Shown in pieces: positions 40,628 through 51,707 of a stretch of 64,000 bases of DNA. Positions within the stretch are counted from its first letter, which is position 1, and each line of letters opens with the position of its first letter. The position numbers and the translations under genes are program-made. The stretch is from positions 186,001 to 250,000 of the forward strand of contig NZ_CP196080.1 of NCBI RefSeq assembly GCF_051549855.1. The letters run 5' to 3'. The DNA is from Metamycoplasma sp051549855. Lineage in GTDB: Bacteria > Bacillota_I > Bacilli_A > Mycoplasmatales > Metamycoplasmataceae. Below the pieces are notes generated by a model. It saw only the letters and a program-made list of their open reading frames with translations. It searched no databases and had not been told where the DNA came from.

Positions 40628-41632
40628 ATGGATAAATTGCCAGGTGGAATTCGTCACTATCTAAGTTGACTAAGAGCACAAACTGACATCAATTTTAGTA
40701 AATGAAATTCTAAAAAAATTGCCTTTGTTGGAGTTTTAATTGCAATTAGTGTTGTGTTTTTCATCATTAGTGTGCGAATTGTACCAATAAGCGCTTTACC
40801 AAGTTTTAAATTCTCTTTTATAGGTTTACCAGTGAAAATTACTGGATTTTTGTTCGGACCTTTCATCGGAGCAATTACTGGTGTTTTGGCTGACTTAATA
40901 TCTTTTGCGCTAATTCCCACTTACTACAATGTTTTATACACAATTGCAGTTGCAGTAGCGGGAATTGTGCCTGGAATTACTGCTTGATATTACTTCAATG
41001 TGGGAGGATTACTTTTCTCTAATCGTTATCGTATTTATCGCTTAAAACAAATTATTGATTACTTTAATCTTCGTCAACAAGAAGCAATCAATAAAGAAGA
41101 TTTAGATCAAGCACAATATTTTTCCGAAAAAGTCGCTTATTATGAAGTAAAACTAATTTTAGTTGAATCTAAATCTAAACCATATGGATTAATTAATTTT
41201 GCTTATTTTTCAACAATGATTATTCTAGCAGTGCAAATCTTGATCATTTTTGCAATCTTCGCTAGTTTATCTGACACAATTTTTGCTAACAACCGTTGAA
41301 TTAAAAGTAAATGATTCTATATTTTAATAACTACTGCTGGATTCGCCACCATGATGGTAGGTGTAACAATATATCGTTTAGTGTTACGAAGAAAATATCA
41401 ACGTTTCATTGATATGATGGCCATTGTTTCTTTCTGTGCTATCTTAGAATTTTTAAACGTTTTATTACTTTCTTGAGGGGACACAATGTCTCTAAAAGTT
41501 GATTTTTGAGTTAACTTAACTTCTCATACTCTATTGAGTCCTGTCAAAATTTGATTTAATCTTTCTGTCATTTATGCAACTTATACTATCGTTTCGCCTT
41601 TAATCCAAAAAAGGGAAGTAACTGGTTTCTAA
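40628..41632 (+). CDS. ECF transporter S component (folate-type)
   Basis: 334 residues. Substrate-binding membrane subunit of an energy-coupling factor importer. The motif ISALPSFKFSFIGLPVKITG then FGPFIGAITGVLADLI is typical of FolT-like S components, suggesting folate or another vitamin. It is longer than the usual 170-200 residues because a charged segment of about 75 residues (about 133-205) is inserted between membrane helices. EcfA and EcfT are not next to it, so it would share a general energising module encoded elsewhere. Start follows AAAGGAGAAAAT. Confidence 0.78.
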
Positions 41633-41633
41633 C

Positions 41634-43922
41634 ATGGAAAGTTATTCAAAAAAGAAAACTTTCTTACAAGCAATAAGATTAGGTCAAATTTCGCAAAATA
41701 AACAATCAATTGATGTTAACGACATCAATTTTTCTCTTTATCCTAATCAAATTCTTTCTATCATTAACACTAACAAAAATACACAAAATGCAATTTTCGA
41801 TATGTTAATTGCATCACGCAAAAGTAAAAATAACAATTTAGGTTTTTTAGTGTTTAATGATAATTTCATATTCAGTAAAACATCACTGAAACAACAATGA
41901 AAAAATTATCGTCATTTTTTAGGTTGGGGCTTCCGAGACGCTTGAAATAATACTGACACAAAAACTAAACTAATTGATTACCTTTATCAATATTTTATTG
42001 ACAGCGACACTCACAAATTTAATTCCGAAGATTTTCTAAAAGACTGAAAAAACGTTCTTGTTGAGTACCAAACAGCTTTATCTATTAACAGAAAACAAAT
42101 AGAAGTTGAATACTATAATGATTTAGAAGAGTTATTTAATAGCTTCTTTTCTACACTTAATACTTCGACTGCGCAATTGAAACAAAACAATACTGAATAT
42201 TTGACTGAATTTTTTAATCTTGCAAATGATTTTCTAATTCAGCACTTAAATTTAATTACTAAGACTGAAAAAAATATTATTGAAACTTATGTTAGTTATC
42301 AAGAACGTTATCGTGAAGGAAAATTATTTCTCAATTACCAAGAAATAAATAATTTACGGCAAGAAAGAAATGATTTCATCAGCGAGCATACAAGTAATGA
42401 TGATTCGGATAATTACAAAACTAATGTCGATCAACTACTCAAGTTAGTAAAAACGAAGAAAACAAATAACAAACAAGCAAAACATGTTGTTTTAAAATTT
42501 ATTAGTGATTTAAAAATAAAAGTTAAATTTTATAAAAATAAGTATTTGGAAACAACTAAAAATCTAGAAGCATTTATTTATTTTTATAAAAAATATTATG
42601 CTAATAAACTGATGCTAAAAATTTTGCTATTTCACTATCGTTTAATTACTCGTTTGAGTCCGCAAAATTTAGAATTGTTGTTACTAGAAATTAATGCTAA
42701 ATTAAATGCAGCAGGTGCTTTGGTTCTTTTCTATCGAAACAATTCACAAAGAAAAGACTTAATTAAAAACATCAAAAAACAAGTTGAAGATGTCGTAAGT
42801 TTAAGCTTTAAATATTTCAAGAGCGATTACAAATCACAACAAAAAGATTATTATGCTAATTTTTTCAGTCGTTTAAGCAATCTTTTCAATATTAGTGGTT
42901 TGATTAGTAGTAACGAGAAAGTGAATTTTTCAACTAAAGATCGCTTAAAACTAAGACGTTACGACTTTTTATTAAATGAACTAAACTTAAATAACCGCTG
43001 AAATCGTGAAACTACTCTCAAAGAAATTTCATTCAAAGAAAAACAGATTGAAAATCAGTTGTTTTTAGTTAAAAATAATGTTCGTAAGCAAGCTAATCAA
43101 TTTAATAATTTAATTAAAAACTTCAATAGTGAAATTTTGAAAATCAATCGTTTGCAACCAAGTTTACCTTGACTTTTGGATATCAAACCGAAAGCCAAAT
43201 ATTTAAATTATTTAGATGATAAATTAAAACAATATCATCTTGATTTAAACAAGTTATTAAATGTTATTACTTATAAATCAGAAGTTAGTTCATCTTCAGT
43301 TTTATTATTTTTATTCAAACAGTATCTATACAATGTTTTGTCAGTCTATGATTTAAAAGCACACATTTTAGAGCGCAGTGTGGCGAATTTAGATGAAACG
43401 ACAATTGCAAAAATTAGGGTTGCAAACATTTTTAATAAAAATCCTAAAGTTATCATCATCGGTAGTGAAATAAATAAGTTTAGTACTGAAACAAAAGATT
43501 GAATTTTAAAAGAAATAAATAAATATGTGTTTGAAAAATCAGCCATGGCAATCTATTTTCTCAATGATATGAATATCGCAGCTAATTTTTCAACCCATTT
43601 ATTCATAATGCATGACAATATGGTTGTGGAATCTGGTAAAACTTCTTCACTCACACAAAATCCAGTTCACGCCATCACCAAACAATTAATTAACAACCAA
43701 AAAGTAATTTTTCAAAATGAACCTAACAAGCAAGTTCAATTATTCAAAATTGACGAAAATCATTCAGTTTATTGCTCGATTAACGAATTTGTAGCTTGAA
43801 CTAGTCAAAATAGTGAAATTAAAGTCACAAAAAAATCGAAAACCAAAAACATTGTCGATAATAGCATATTAAAAGATACATTAATAATCGATTTAGCAAA
43901 TAGTAAATATGAAAGGAAAGAA
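41634..43922 (+). CDS. Degenerate OppF-like ABC ATPase, open into valS
   Basis: 763 codons with no stop before valS, in the same frame. The C-terminal part, MHDNMVVESGKTSSLTQNP then VHAITKQL, matches the end of OppD/OppF ATPases (V..G.IVE.G...FxNPxHPYTKxLL), and the start VNDINFSLYPNQILSII matches their first strands. Yet the catalytic motifs are lost: P-loop reads INTNKNTQN (about 44-52), signature reads NLDETTIAKIRVA (about 585-597), Walker B reads VIIIGSEI, the switch His is Asn (YFLND). A helical insert of about 450 Lys/Asn-rich residues separates the halves, as in large mycoplasma OppF proteins. Probably a non-catalytic relic or pseudoenzyme. Confidence 0.65.
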
Positions 43923-46421
43923 ATGGATAAGAATTTTGATCACAAAATCGTTGAAAAAAATCGTTACCAAAAATGACTTGATAAAAAAACATTTCAAAAA
44001 CACGATGAAGCTAAAAGACCATTTACAATCATTTTGCCACCTCCTAATGTAACAGGACAACTTCACATTGGACATGCTCTTGATACATATATTCAAGACA
44101 CAATCATTCGTTACAAAAAATTACAAGGATACGATACATTATTTTTACCAGGTACTGATCATGCTGGTATTTCAACACAAGCAAAAGTTGAAGCCATGTT
44201 ACAAGAACAAGGCAAAAATAAGCACGAAATGGGTAGAGAAGAATTTCTGAAAGTTGTTTGAGAATGAAAAGATAAATATTCAAATATCATTCACGAACAA
44301 TGAGCAAAATTAGGTTTAGCTTTAGACTATTCTTCAGAGCGTTTTACACTTGACAAAGAAGCTAACGAAGCAGTTCTTAAAGTTTTCATTGACTTATACA
44401 ACAAAGGAATAATTTATCGTGGTACAAGAGCAATAAGTTGAGATCCAGTTCAAATGACAGCACTTTCTAATGTTGAAGTTTTAAGTGAACCAATTGAACA
44501 AAAAATGTATTACATTAAATACCCGTTGCAAGATTCTAATGAATATTTAGAAGTTGCAACAACAAGAATTGAGACATTGCCAAGTGATGTTGCTGTAGCA
44601 TTTAACCCAACTGATGTTCGTTATCAGAAATTCTTAGGTAAAAACATCTTGCATCCTTTAACTAAAAAACTAATTCCAATAATTTCTGATGACTATATTG
44701 ATCCTAGTTTTGGTTCAGGAGTAATGAAAGTTAGTGCCCATGCTACAAACGATATTGATATCATTAATAAGAATGGTCTTGAAATCAATGAGTGTATCAA
44801 TAAACAAGGAAAAATGACTGAACTGGCAGGTGAATTTGCTGGCCTAGATCGTTTTGAAGCAAGGGACAAAATTGCACAAAAACTTGCCGACGAAGGTTAT
44901 TTAATCAAAGTTGAAAAAACAATTTCTAATGTTGGTTTAAGCGAACGTTCAAAAGCACCAATTGAAATTTTAGTGCAACCACAATGATTCTTAAAAATGA
45001 ACAAAATGTCACAAAATATCTTAGAAAACATTGAAAAAGAAGATGGAGTAAAATTCTATCCTGAAAGATTTAAAGATGTAATTAAACAATGAATGGAAAA
45101 TGTTTATGACTGAACTATTTCTCGTCAATTATGATGAGGACACAGAATCCCGGCATGATATAAAGGTCAAGAAATTAAAGTCAGCTTGACTAAGCCAGGA
45201 GAAGGTTGAGTGCAAGACGAAGATGTTTTAGACACATGATTTAGTTCGGGATTAGCACCTTTCGTTTTTCTAGGATGACCACAAAAGACTGAAAAAGTAC
45301 AACGTTATTTCCCTACTCAAGTTTTAGTAACTGCTTATGATATTATCTTCTTCTGAGTAGCTAGAATGTATTTTATGTCACTAGAATTTATGAATAACAT
45401 ACCTTTTGAACATGTTTTAATTCACGGTCTTTTAAGAGATGAACAAGGACGCAAAATGTCCAAATCATTAGGAAATGGTATAAATCCAATTGAAGTAATT
45501 GAACAACATGGTTCAGATGTTTTAAGAATTGCTTTATTATTTAATTCAACTCCAGGTCAGGATATAAATTTTGGTAACTCAAAACTTGACACAGCGAAAC
45601 TATTTGTTAACAAGTTCTGGAATATTGCTCGTTTGGTTAACAATTTTGAAATCAATAAGTCGACAAACTCAAAATTAGATGCCTATGATGCCTATATTGT
45701 TGATAGATTAAATAAATTTGAAGAACAAATCAACATCAACATGGATAAATATGAATTCACTGTTGTTTACAAAGAAATTCAAAAGTTTATAGTAAATGAA
45801 TTTAGTGGTTGATACTTAGAGTTTGCAAAATTTAAAAACAAATCAACTGTTATCCACAAAATCTTTAAAAAAATCTTGATTTTGATGCAACCATTCTTAC
45901 CTTTCACAACTGATTATTTATTCGAACAAATGTATAATGAAGACTTATACGAAGCTAAAGTTCCAGTTTTTGATGCGGTAAAAGACACAACAAAAGCGGA
46001 AAAAATGATTGAAATAATCACTGAGTTACGTAAATACCGTGAACAAAAAAATATCTCGAAAGCTAAAACATTATATTTTGCAATTGACTTAAAAATATTG
46101 CAAGAAGAAGATTTAAACATAATTTCCAAACTAGCCAATTTTGAATATCAAGCAAATGAAGACACATTAATTCAAGCAAGTGATTTCAAAATATTTGTAG
46201 TAATGGATGAAGAAACAAAACAAGCTGAAATTCAACGTCTAGAAAAAATGATTGAACAAAATCAAGTTGATATTGACCATGCCTCAAAAATGTTAAATAA
46301 TCCAAACTTTATGCAAAGAGCAAAACCTGAAAAAATCGTTCAAGAACAAGAAAAATTAGCAATGTTTGAAGCTAAAAAAGCATCATACGAACAAGAGTTA
46401 GATAAACTGAAAAACAAATAA
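43923..46421 (+). CDS. valS: Valyl-tRNA synthetase
   Basis: 832 residues, class I synthetase. HIGH motif in PPPNVTGQLHIGHALDTY near residue 46, editing domain at about 185-330, KMSKS motif in GRKMSKSLGNGINP near residue 513, and the C-terminal coiled coil that grips the tRNA (about 765-832). More than a dozen UGA Trp codons break the frame. The ATG at 43923 is chosen by homology and the ribosome site GAAAGGAAAG; however the upstream ATPase-like frame enters it without a stop, so a larger fusion could also be made. Confidence 0.95.
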
Positions 46422-46427
46422 TGAATA

Positions 46428-46453
46428 AAAGCGGGGCGATTCCCGCTTTTTTT
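46428..46453 (+). terminator. Terminator after valS
   Basis: AAAGCGGG, short loop, CCCGCTTT and a T-run. Confidence 0.92.
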
Positions 46454-46483
46454 GATAATCGCATTGAAACTTTTAAGTTTATT

Positions 46484-46515
46484 TTTTAAGAAAAAAGTCG
46501 CATTTCTGCGACTTT
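46484..46515 (-). terminator. Terminator on the minus strand after a membrane-protein remnant
   Basis: AAAGTCGCA, loop, TGCGACTTT. The minus-strand reading is followed by TTTTTTC, so it ends a transcript coming from the remnant at 46562-46740. Confidence 0.75.
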
Positions 46516-46561
46516 AATATGTTATTTTTTCTTTTGACCAATATTTAATTCAAAAATATGA

Positions 46562-46740
46562 TTAGAATCTACTTATAACATTTTTGTTACTTATTGTGAA
46601 ATATATTGCTGTTCCCAGAGTGATAGCAAATAGTCCTAAAGACAATAAATTTATTGAAAATATTGCATTATTGTATATAGAAGAATAGGAACTATTCCTT
46701 CTAACAAAAACAAAAAACTTTAAATGTTAAGTAAAAAGCA
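46562..46740 (-). pseudogene. Remnant of a membrane protein C-terminus
   Basis: The minus strand between 46740 and the stop at 46562-46564 reads FFVFVRRNSSYSSIYNNAIF, then the membrane helix LLSLGLFAITLGTAIYFTI and the end SNKNVISRF. No start codon or longer frame is available; a stop lies just upstream. A terminator follows, so a real gene once ended here. Family not identifiable. Confidence 0.5.
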
Positions 46741-46797
46741 AAAGATTTTTAGTTCCTTTTGCTTGAGTGGATAATGAGAATGTGTGTTATTAAACAA

Positions 46798-46968
46798 TGA
46801 AATTTTTACCAAAAACCAAAAACAATAGTTTTGGTCGCACTTTTATGCTATATCACTGTTAGCATTGATAGCGTTTTTGGTATTAATATTTGTGTTGTTA
46901 AAAACCAATTACAAAAAATTTCAAATCCATCTTTTGCCACAATAACGCTTCAACAAAGGACAATATTA
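46798..46968 (+). pseudogene. Remnant of a membrane protein N-terminus, frameshifted
   Basis: ATG at 46798 opens MKFLPKTKNNSFGRTFM, then the frame is closed by TAG. In the next frame ISLLALIAFLVLIFVLLK continues as a convincing membrane helix followed by TNYKKFQIHLLPQ and a stop. A single shift joins the two pieces. It looks like the beginning of a transporter permease, but the family cannot be named. The rest to 47139 has only short frames. Confidence 0.4.
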
Positions 46969-47139
46969 GCGCTTTTACATCTTTAGTTTTTCTATATGTT
47001 AAAAATGACATTTTATAAAGTGGAGAAATTACATTAAGAGCACTTTTTAATGTAAGTTGAATATTTTAAGATTGTGTATCTTAACATTAGGTTCAGCAAT
47101 TCAATTTAATTTAAAATTTAGTAAGTAAACAAGAATGGC

Positions 47140-47168
47140 TAAAGTAAGAACTTCGGTTCTTGCTTTTT
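47140..47168 (+). terminator. Terminator in the decayed region
   Basis: AAAGTAAGAAC, loop TTCG, GTTCTTGCTTT and TT. One G-U pair. No intact plus-strand gene precedes it, so it probably once served the decayed gene. Confidence 0.8.
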
Positions 47169-47239
47169 AGTATAATTTTTTTGATAACTTACACGTGAAA
47201 TATTAATATCAATATAAAACTCAGTAAAGGAGTGAAAAA

Positions 47240-47455
47240 ATGGCTGAAGTAGTAAAAAAAGAAGTGTCAACAGTTTACTATGTTGTCAACCATACTGATT
47301 CTTTAGGTAACAAAGGTTGAGGTATCAAGGTTCGTGGTGGAAGAATTCTGAAACACACTAAGACTCAAAAAGAAGCAATAGACTATGCAAAATCATTAAA
47401 AAACTGCGAAACTATTATGCTTCAATCTAAAGAAGGATCATTCAGAAAATTATAA
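47240..47455 (+). CDS. DUF2188-like small protein
   Basis: 71 residues. VYYVVNHTDSLGNKGWGIKV then RGGRILKHTKTQKEAIDYAK resembles DUF2188 proteins (pattern hVvP..dgWaVk..g..ra....TkkEAi..Ar). Function unknown; small and probably cytoplasmic. One UGA Trp in KGWGI. Ribosome site AAAGGAGTG. Its stop shares a base with the folD start (TAATG), so the two are coupled. Confidence 0.72.
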
Positions 47456-48330
47456 TGTCCACAATACTAGATGGTCGAATTATTCGTGACAAGATTAAAC
47501 AAGATATTCTTGACTTAGCGAAGCAGTATATGGGTAAAATGCCTTCAATGGCCATAATTCAAGTAGGAAACTTATTTGAATCAACTATTTATGTTAATAA
47601 TAAGATTAACTTTGCCAATCAGTTAGGATTTAAGGCAAAGTTATTTAATTATCCAGATTCCATTCAGGAAAATGAACTAATTGCAGAAATTAGAAAAATT
47701 CAAGTAAATTGTGATGGCCTTATTGTTCAATTACCGTTGCCTAAACATATAAATAAGCAGAATGTTTTAGATGCTGTCGACATTGAAAAAGATATTGATG
47801 GCTTAAACTCAAAAACTCTTAGCTATTTGGAAAAAAATAACGATGTTTTTTTACCTGCCACTGCACTTGGAGTTGTGTTGCTGATGAAATATTATAATAT
47901 TGATTTTTACACTCAAGAACTGGGCATAATTGGTCAGTCAAATTTGGTTGGTTATCCATTATATTTGGCACTTAGAAAACATAATTCAAATATCAGTGTT
48001 TATACCAAAGAAACACTCAAAAAAAACTGAAATAGACACAAAATTTTAATCGTCGCCACTGGTGTAAAACATTTAATTGATGTGAGTCAAACTAACAATG
48101 AGGCAACAATCATTGACGTTGGTATTCATCGGGACGAAAACAACAAAATAACTGGTGATTGTGACTTTAATTCATTGAATGGTTTTGTTAAAAATATCAC
48201 TCCTGTTCCAGGCGGTGTAGGACCGATGACAATACTTGCACTTATAATTAATTTAATGAAAGCGTTCGGCTTAAAAAACAAGGAATTTTATAATCATTTC
48301 AAACAAATAATTGACTTGGCGAAATTGTAG
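47455..48330 (+). CDS. folD: Methylenetetrahydrofolate dehydrogenase/cyclohydrolase FolD
   Basis: 291 residues. Interconverts 5,10-methylene- and 10-formyl-THF, supplying one-carbon units (for example for fMet-tRNA). The catalytic lysine is in STIYVNNKINFA near residue 55, CDGLIVQLPLPKHI near residue 86, and PVPGGVGPMTI near residue 257, all standard. One UGA Trp. A folate importer S component is encoded at 40628, which fits dependence on external folate. Confidence 0.94.
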
Positions 48331-48363
48331 TTTTTGCCATTTTTTAGTATCCAAAGATAAAAT

Positions 48364-48372
48364 TGGTATAAT
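48364..48372 (+). promoter_or_regulatory. glyS-dnaG-rpoD promoter
   Basis: Extended -10 TGGTATAAT, about 43 bases before the glyS ATG. The leader is too short for a T-box. AATTGGGGTTGTG may act as ribosome site. Confidence 0.7.
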
Positions 48373-48415
48373 AATAAAATAATTTATTTTATTAGATTTT
48401 TTAATTGGGGTTGTG

Positions 48416-49792
48416 ATGGAGAATAATAAGAAAAATATTGCTGAAATAATTAATCACTTAAAAATCAATGGGTTTGTTTACCAAAACTCGGAAATCTATG
48501 GTGGACTTGTTAACACATGAGATTACGGACCATTAGCGACAGCAATGATGAATGTAATCAAGAACAAGTGAATTGATTTTTTCATTAATGAAGAATCAAA
48601 TAATTTTCAAATTGACTCAAAAATTTTAATGAATCCACTAGTTTGAAAAGCAAGTGGGCACTTGGATAACTTTAGCGATTTTTTAATTGAAAACAAAGTA
48701 AATCAAAAACGTTATCGTGCAGATCACATCATTAAAGATTTGTTTCCTGAAGTTGATGTTGAAAAGATGTCGAGAGAAGAAATGGAAACATTTATTAAAG
48801 AAAAGGTTTCCGTTTATGACAACACTAAGTGTGAATGAAATAATATTCGTTCATTCAATTTAATGTTTAAAACCCAGGCCGGAGTAGTAGAAGGCAGTGC
48901 AAGTGATATTTATCTACGTCCTGAAACAGCACAAGGAATTTTTGTTAACTTTAAAAATGTTCTAAGAACAATGCGTCCTAAACTACCTTTTGGAATTGGA
49001 CAAATTGGTAAAAGTTTTCGTAACGAAATCACACCGCGTGACTTCATCTTCAGAACAAGAGAATTCGAACAAATGGAACTTGAATTTTTCTGCTCAGAAG
49101 ATCAAAGTATGAACTTTTACGAATATTACATTCAAAAATGTTTTAATTTCGTACTAAAAATGGGTATTAACAAAAATTCTATTCGCATTCGTCCACATGA
49201 AGCAGAAGAATTAAGCCACTATTCAAAAGGAACAAGTGATATTGAATTTATGTTTCCATTCGGTTGAGGTGAATTGATGGGAATCGCTAATCGTGGTAAC
49301 TACGATTTAACTCAACACATTAATTTATCAAAAGAAAATTTGTACTATGTAGATGAAAACGGACAAAAGTCAATACCATATGTTATTGAACCTTCAATTG
49401 GTTTAGATCGTTTACTATTAGCAATTTTAGTTGAAGCATATGAAGTAGAAAAAGTTGATAACGATGAAGACAGAGTTATTTTAAAAACTTCATACGATCT
49501 TTCTCCATATCAAGTTTGTGTTATGCCATTAGTTAAGAAATTAAATAATGAAGCTGACAAAATTTATCAAATGTTGAGAAAAAATAAAATTAGAGTATCG
49601 TGAGAAGAAAGTGGTTCAATAGGAAAAAGATATCGTCGTCAAGATGCAATCGGAACCTATTTTGCAATTACTTTTGATTATGATTCTTTAAACGATAATA
49701 AAGTAACTATCAGAAACCGTGACACAATGCAACAAGATCGTATTGATATTGACAAGATTTTAGATTACTTGAATCAATATGCAAGCAAATAA
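48416..49792 (+). CDS. glyS: Glycyl-tRNA synthetase (dimeric type)
   Basis: 458 residues, class II alpha-2 type enzyme. NGFVYQNSEIYGGLVNTWDY at the N-terminus, motif 1/2 region YLRPETAQGIFVNF and FRNEITPRDFIFRTREF, motif 3 GLDRLLLAILVEAY, and an anticodon domain ending VTIRNRDTMQQDRIDID. Several UGA Trp codons. The dnaG start lies 14 bases inside its end; together with rpoD they form a glyS-dnaG-rpoD operon, the low-GC Gram-positive version of the macromolecular synthesis operon. Confidence 0.95.
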
Positions 49793-51707
49793 TCAAAGTA
49801 TTTGAAAAGATGTAGTCGATAAAACAAATATTGTCGATGTCATTGGTGAGTATGTAGCATTAACAAAAAAAGGAACTAATTACACTGGTCTTTGTCCCTT
49901 CCATGGTGAAAAAACACCATCATTTGTAGTTAGTGAGAAAAAACAATTTTTCAAATGTTTCGGATGTTCTAAATCCGGAAACGTCATTAAATTTATTGAA
50001 TACATTGAAAACATTAAACCTTTTGAAGCACTAACAAAATTAGCTAAAAAAGTTAGTGTCGATGTATCACAATTCCAAAAATACGAATATGTAGAAAATT
50101 TAACAGATGCTGAATTACTAGCGATAAATAATGATGCATTGAACTTTTTTCAGCGTAATTACCTAAAAGAAAAAAAGAAAAATAACATTTCTTTGGTACA
50201 AGCAATCAAAAACCGCCATCTAGAAGATTTAACTTTTGCAAATTTAGAAATTATTAACCATTTCAAAGTGGGTTTTGCTCCCAGTGATATTTCTATTTAT
50301 GATGAATTAATAAATCGAGGTTATGATGAGCAAAAAATTGTTGAAGCAAGTTTAATTTCATCCCGCAACGTAAAGCAAAATTTTTTCAATAATCGAATCA
50401 TTTTTCCTATTTTTAACGATCAATTGCAATGTGTTGGTTTCAGCGGGAGAACTATTGATGCACATGATGATGTTAAGTATTTAAATACATCAGAAAATAG
50501 CATTTTTCACAAAAACAGTTTGTTTTTTAACTGACAAAATGTTAAAAATAACTTGATTCGTGATAAAAAAGTTTATCTAGTTGAAGGACAATTCGATGTC
50601 ATTGCTTTGTACCGTGTCAAAATAATTAATGCCTTAGCAGTAATGGGTACTGCTTTAAGTTCAAAGCACTTGCAAATGCTAAGAAATTGCCACATTGTTT
50701 TGTTTTTTGATGGTGACAAAGCAGGACAAAATGCAACCATTAAGAATTTGAAAATTATTTTACAAAACAAAGAGAAATTCAAACTTAACGTTGGCATAAT
50801 CGAGAATATCACTAAAAAAGATCCTGATGAGCTTTATTTTTCTTTGCCAGGCGGTAAAAATCTTGTATCAGTAATTGAAAAAGAAATTTCTTATTTAGAT
50901 TACATTTACGCTGTAAGTTTTGGCCAAATTGATGCCACTTCTTCATTGGAACAAAAGCAAGAAGCAATCAGTAAATACCAAGATTTTTATCCATTTCTAT
51001 CTGAAATTGATCGTGAATATATTAGCCAAAAAGCCAAAAATCAATTTCAGGAATTAACTAAAGTTATTGACTTAGCAGAACAAGAAGCACTCAGTCATCA
51101 AACTAATTTGGTGACACAAGATGATAATACATACCAACCAAACACTCCACCAGTTATTAGTGATGATTTAATTGAACAAATCAACCGCGAAAACCAATAC
51201 AATCGATATGAAAATAATAATTCTTTTAGACAATATACGAGAACAAAAGCAAACTCAATTCCGCTGCAACGTGAGACAAAAAAACTAAATCGTTTTTACT
51301 CAAATCGAGAAATCACGGAAGCAAAAGTTTTATATCATTGCCTTAAATATCCTGATAAACTGAAGTGATTAGTAAAACTTTTTTCTGAAGAACAAAATTT
51401 ACTTTTAATCATTAATCCTCCTTTTTCAAAGGCAGTTAAAAATCAAATTTTAAGCTTTGCAATCGAATTAATAGAAGTAAAAAAAGAATTAACTTTTGAA
51501 CAAATTTATTCAGCTATTGAAAATTATTCTTACTGAAACCTAGAAACTAAGCAAGAAATGCTAATTGAAATTGATAAATGTAAAAAAATTTATCAAGATT
51601 ATCACGGTTTTGCAGGTGATGATGAATTTGTTACTACATTTCAACGGGTTGTAAATGACACCAAACAGCGTTCAAAATCGAAAGGATTACGTTATGTCAA
51701 CAAATAA
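49779..51707 (+). CDS. dnaG: DNA primase
   Basis: 642 residues, makes RNA primers at the replication fork. Zinc ribbon CPFHGEKTPSFVV then FFKCFGCSKSGN at about 40-70 (CxxH...CxxC), TOPRIM core with VYLVEGQFDVIAL and HIVLFFDGDKAGQ (about 265-325), and a C-terminal helicase-binding domain. A polar Asn/Gln-rich linker (about 450-500) joins core and C-terminus. Overlaps glyS and rpoD by 14 bases each. Three or more UGA Trp codons. Confidence 0.94.

Larger units (their letters stand above)
46454..47239. other. Gene-poor region with decayed sequences
   Basis: About 790 bases without an intact gene, the longest such stretch in the window. It holds a minus-strand terminator, two membrane-protein remnants and a plus-strand terminator (47140-47168). 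Even lower GC than neighbours. It lies directly after valS and the degenerate ATPase, so the whole segment may be the remains of a transporter locus. Confidence 0.6.

Noticed and set aside
48331..48415. T-box riboswitch before glyS
   Set aside because: The leader is only about 40 nt and lacks any T-box sequence.
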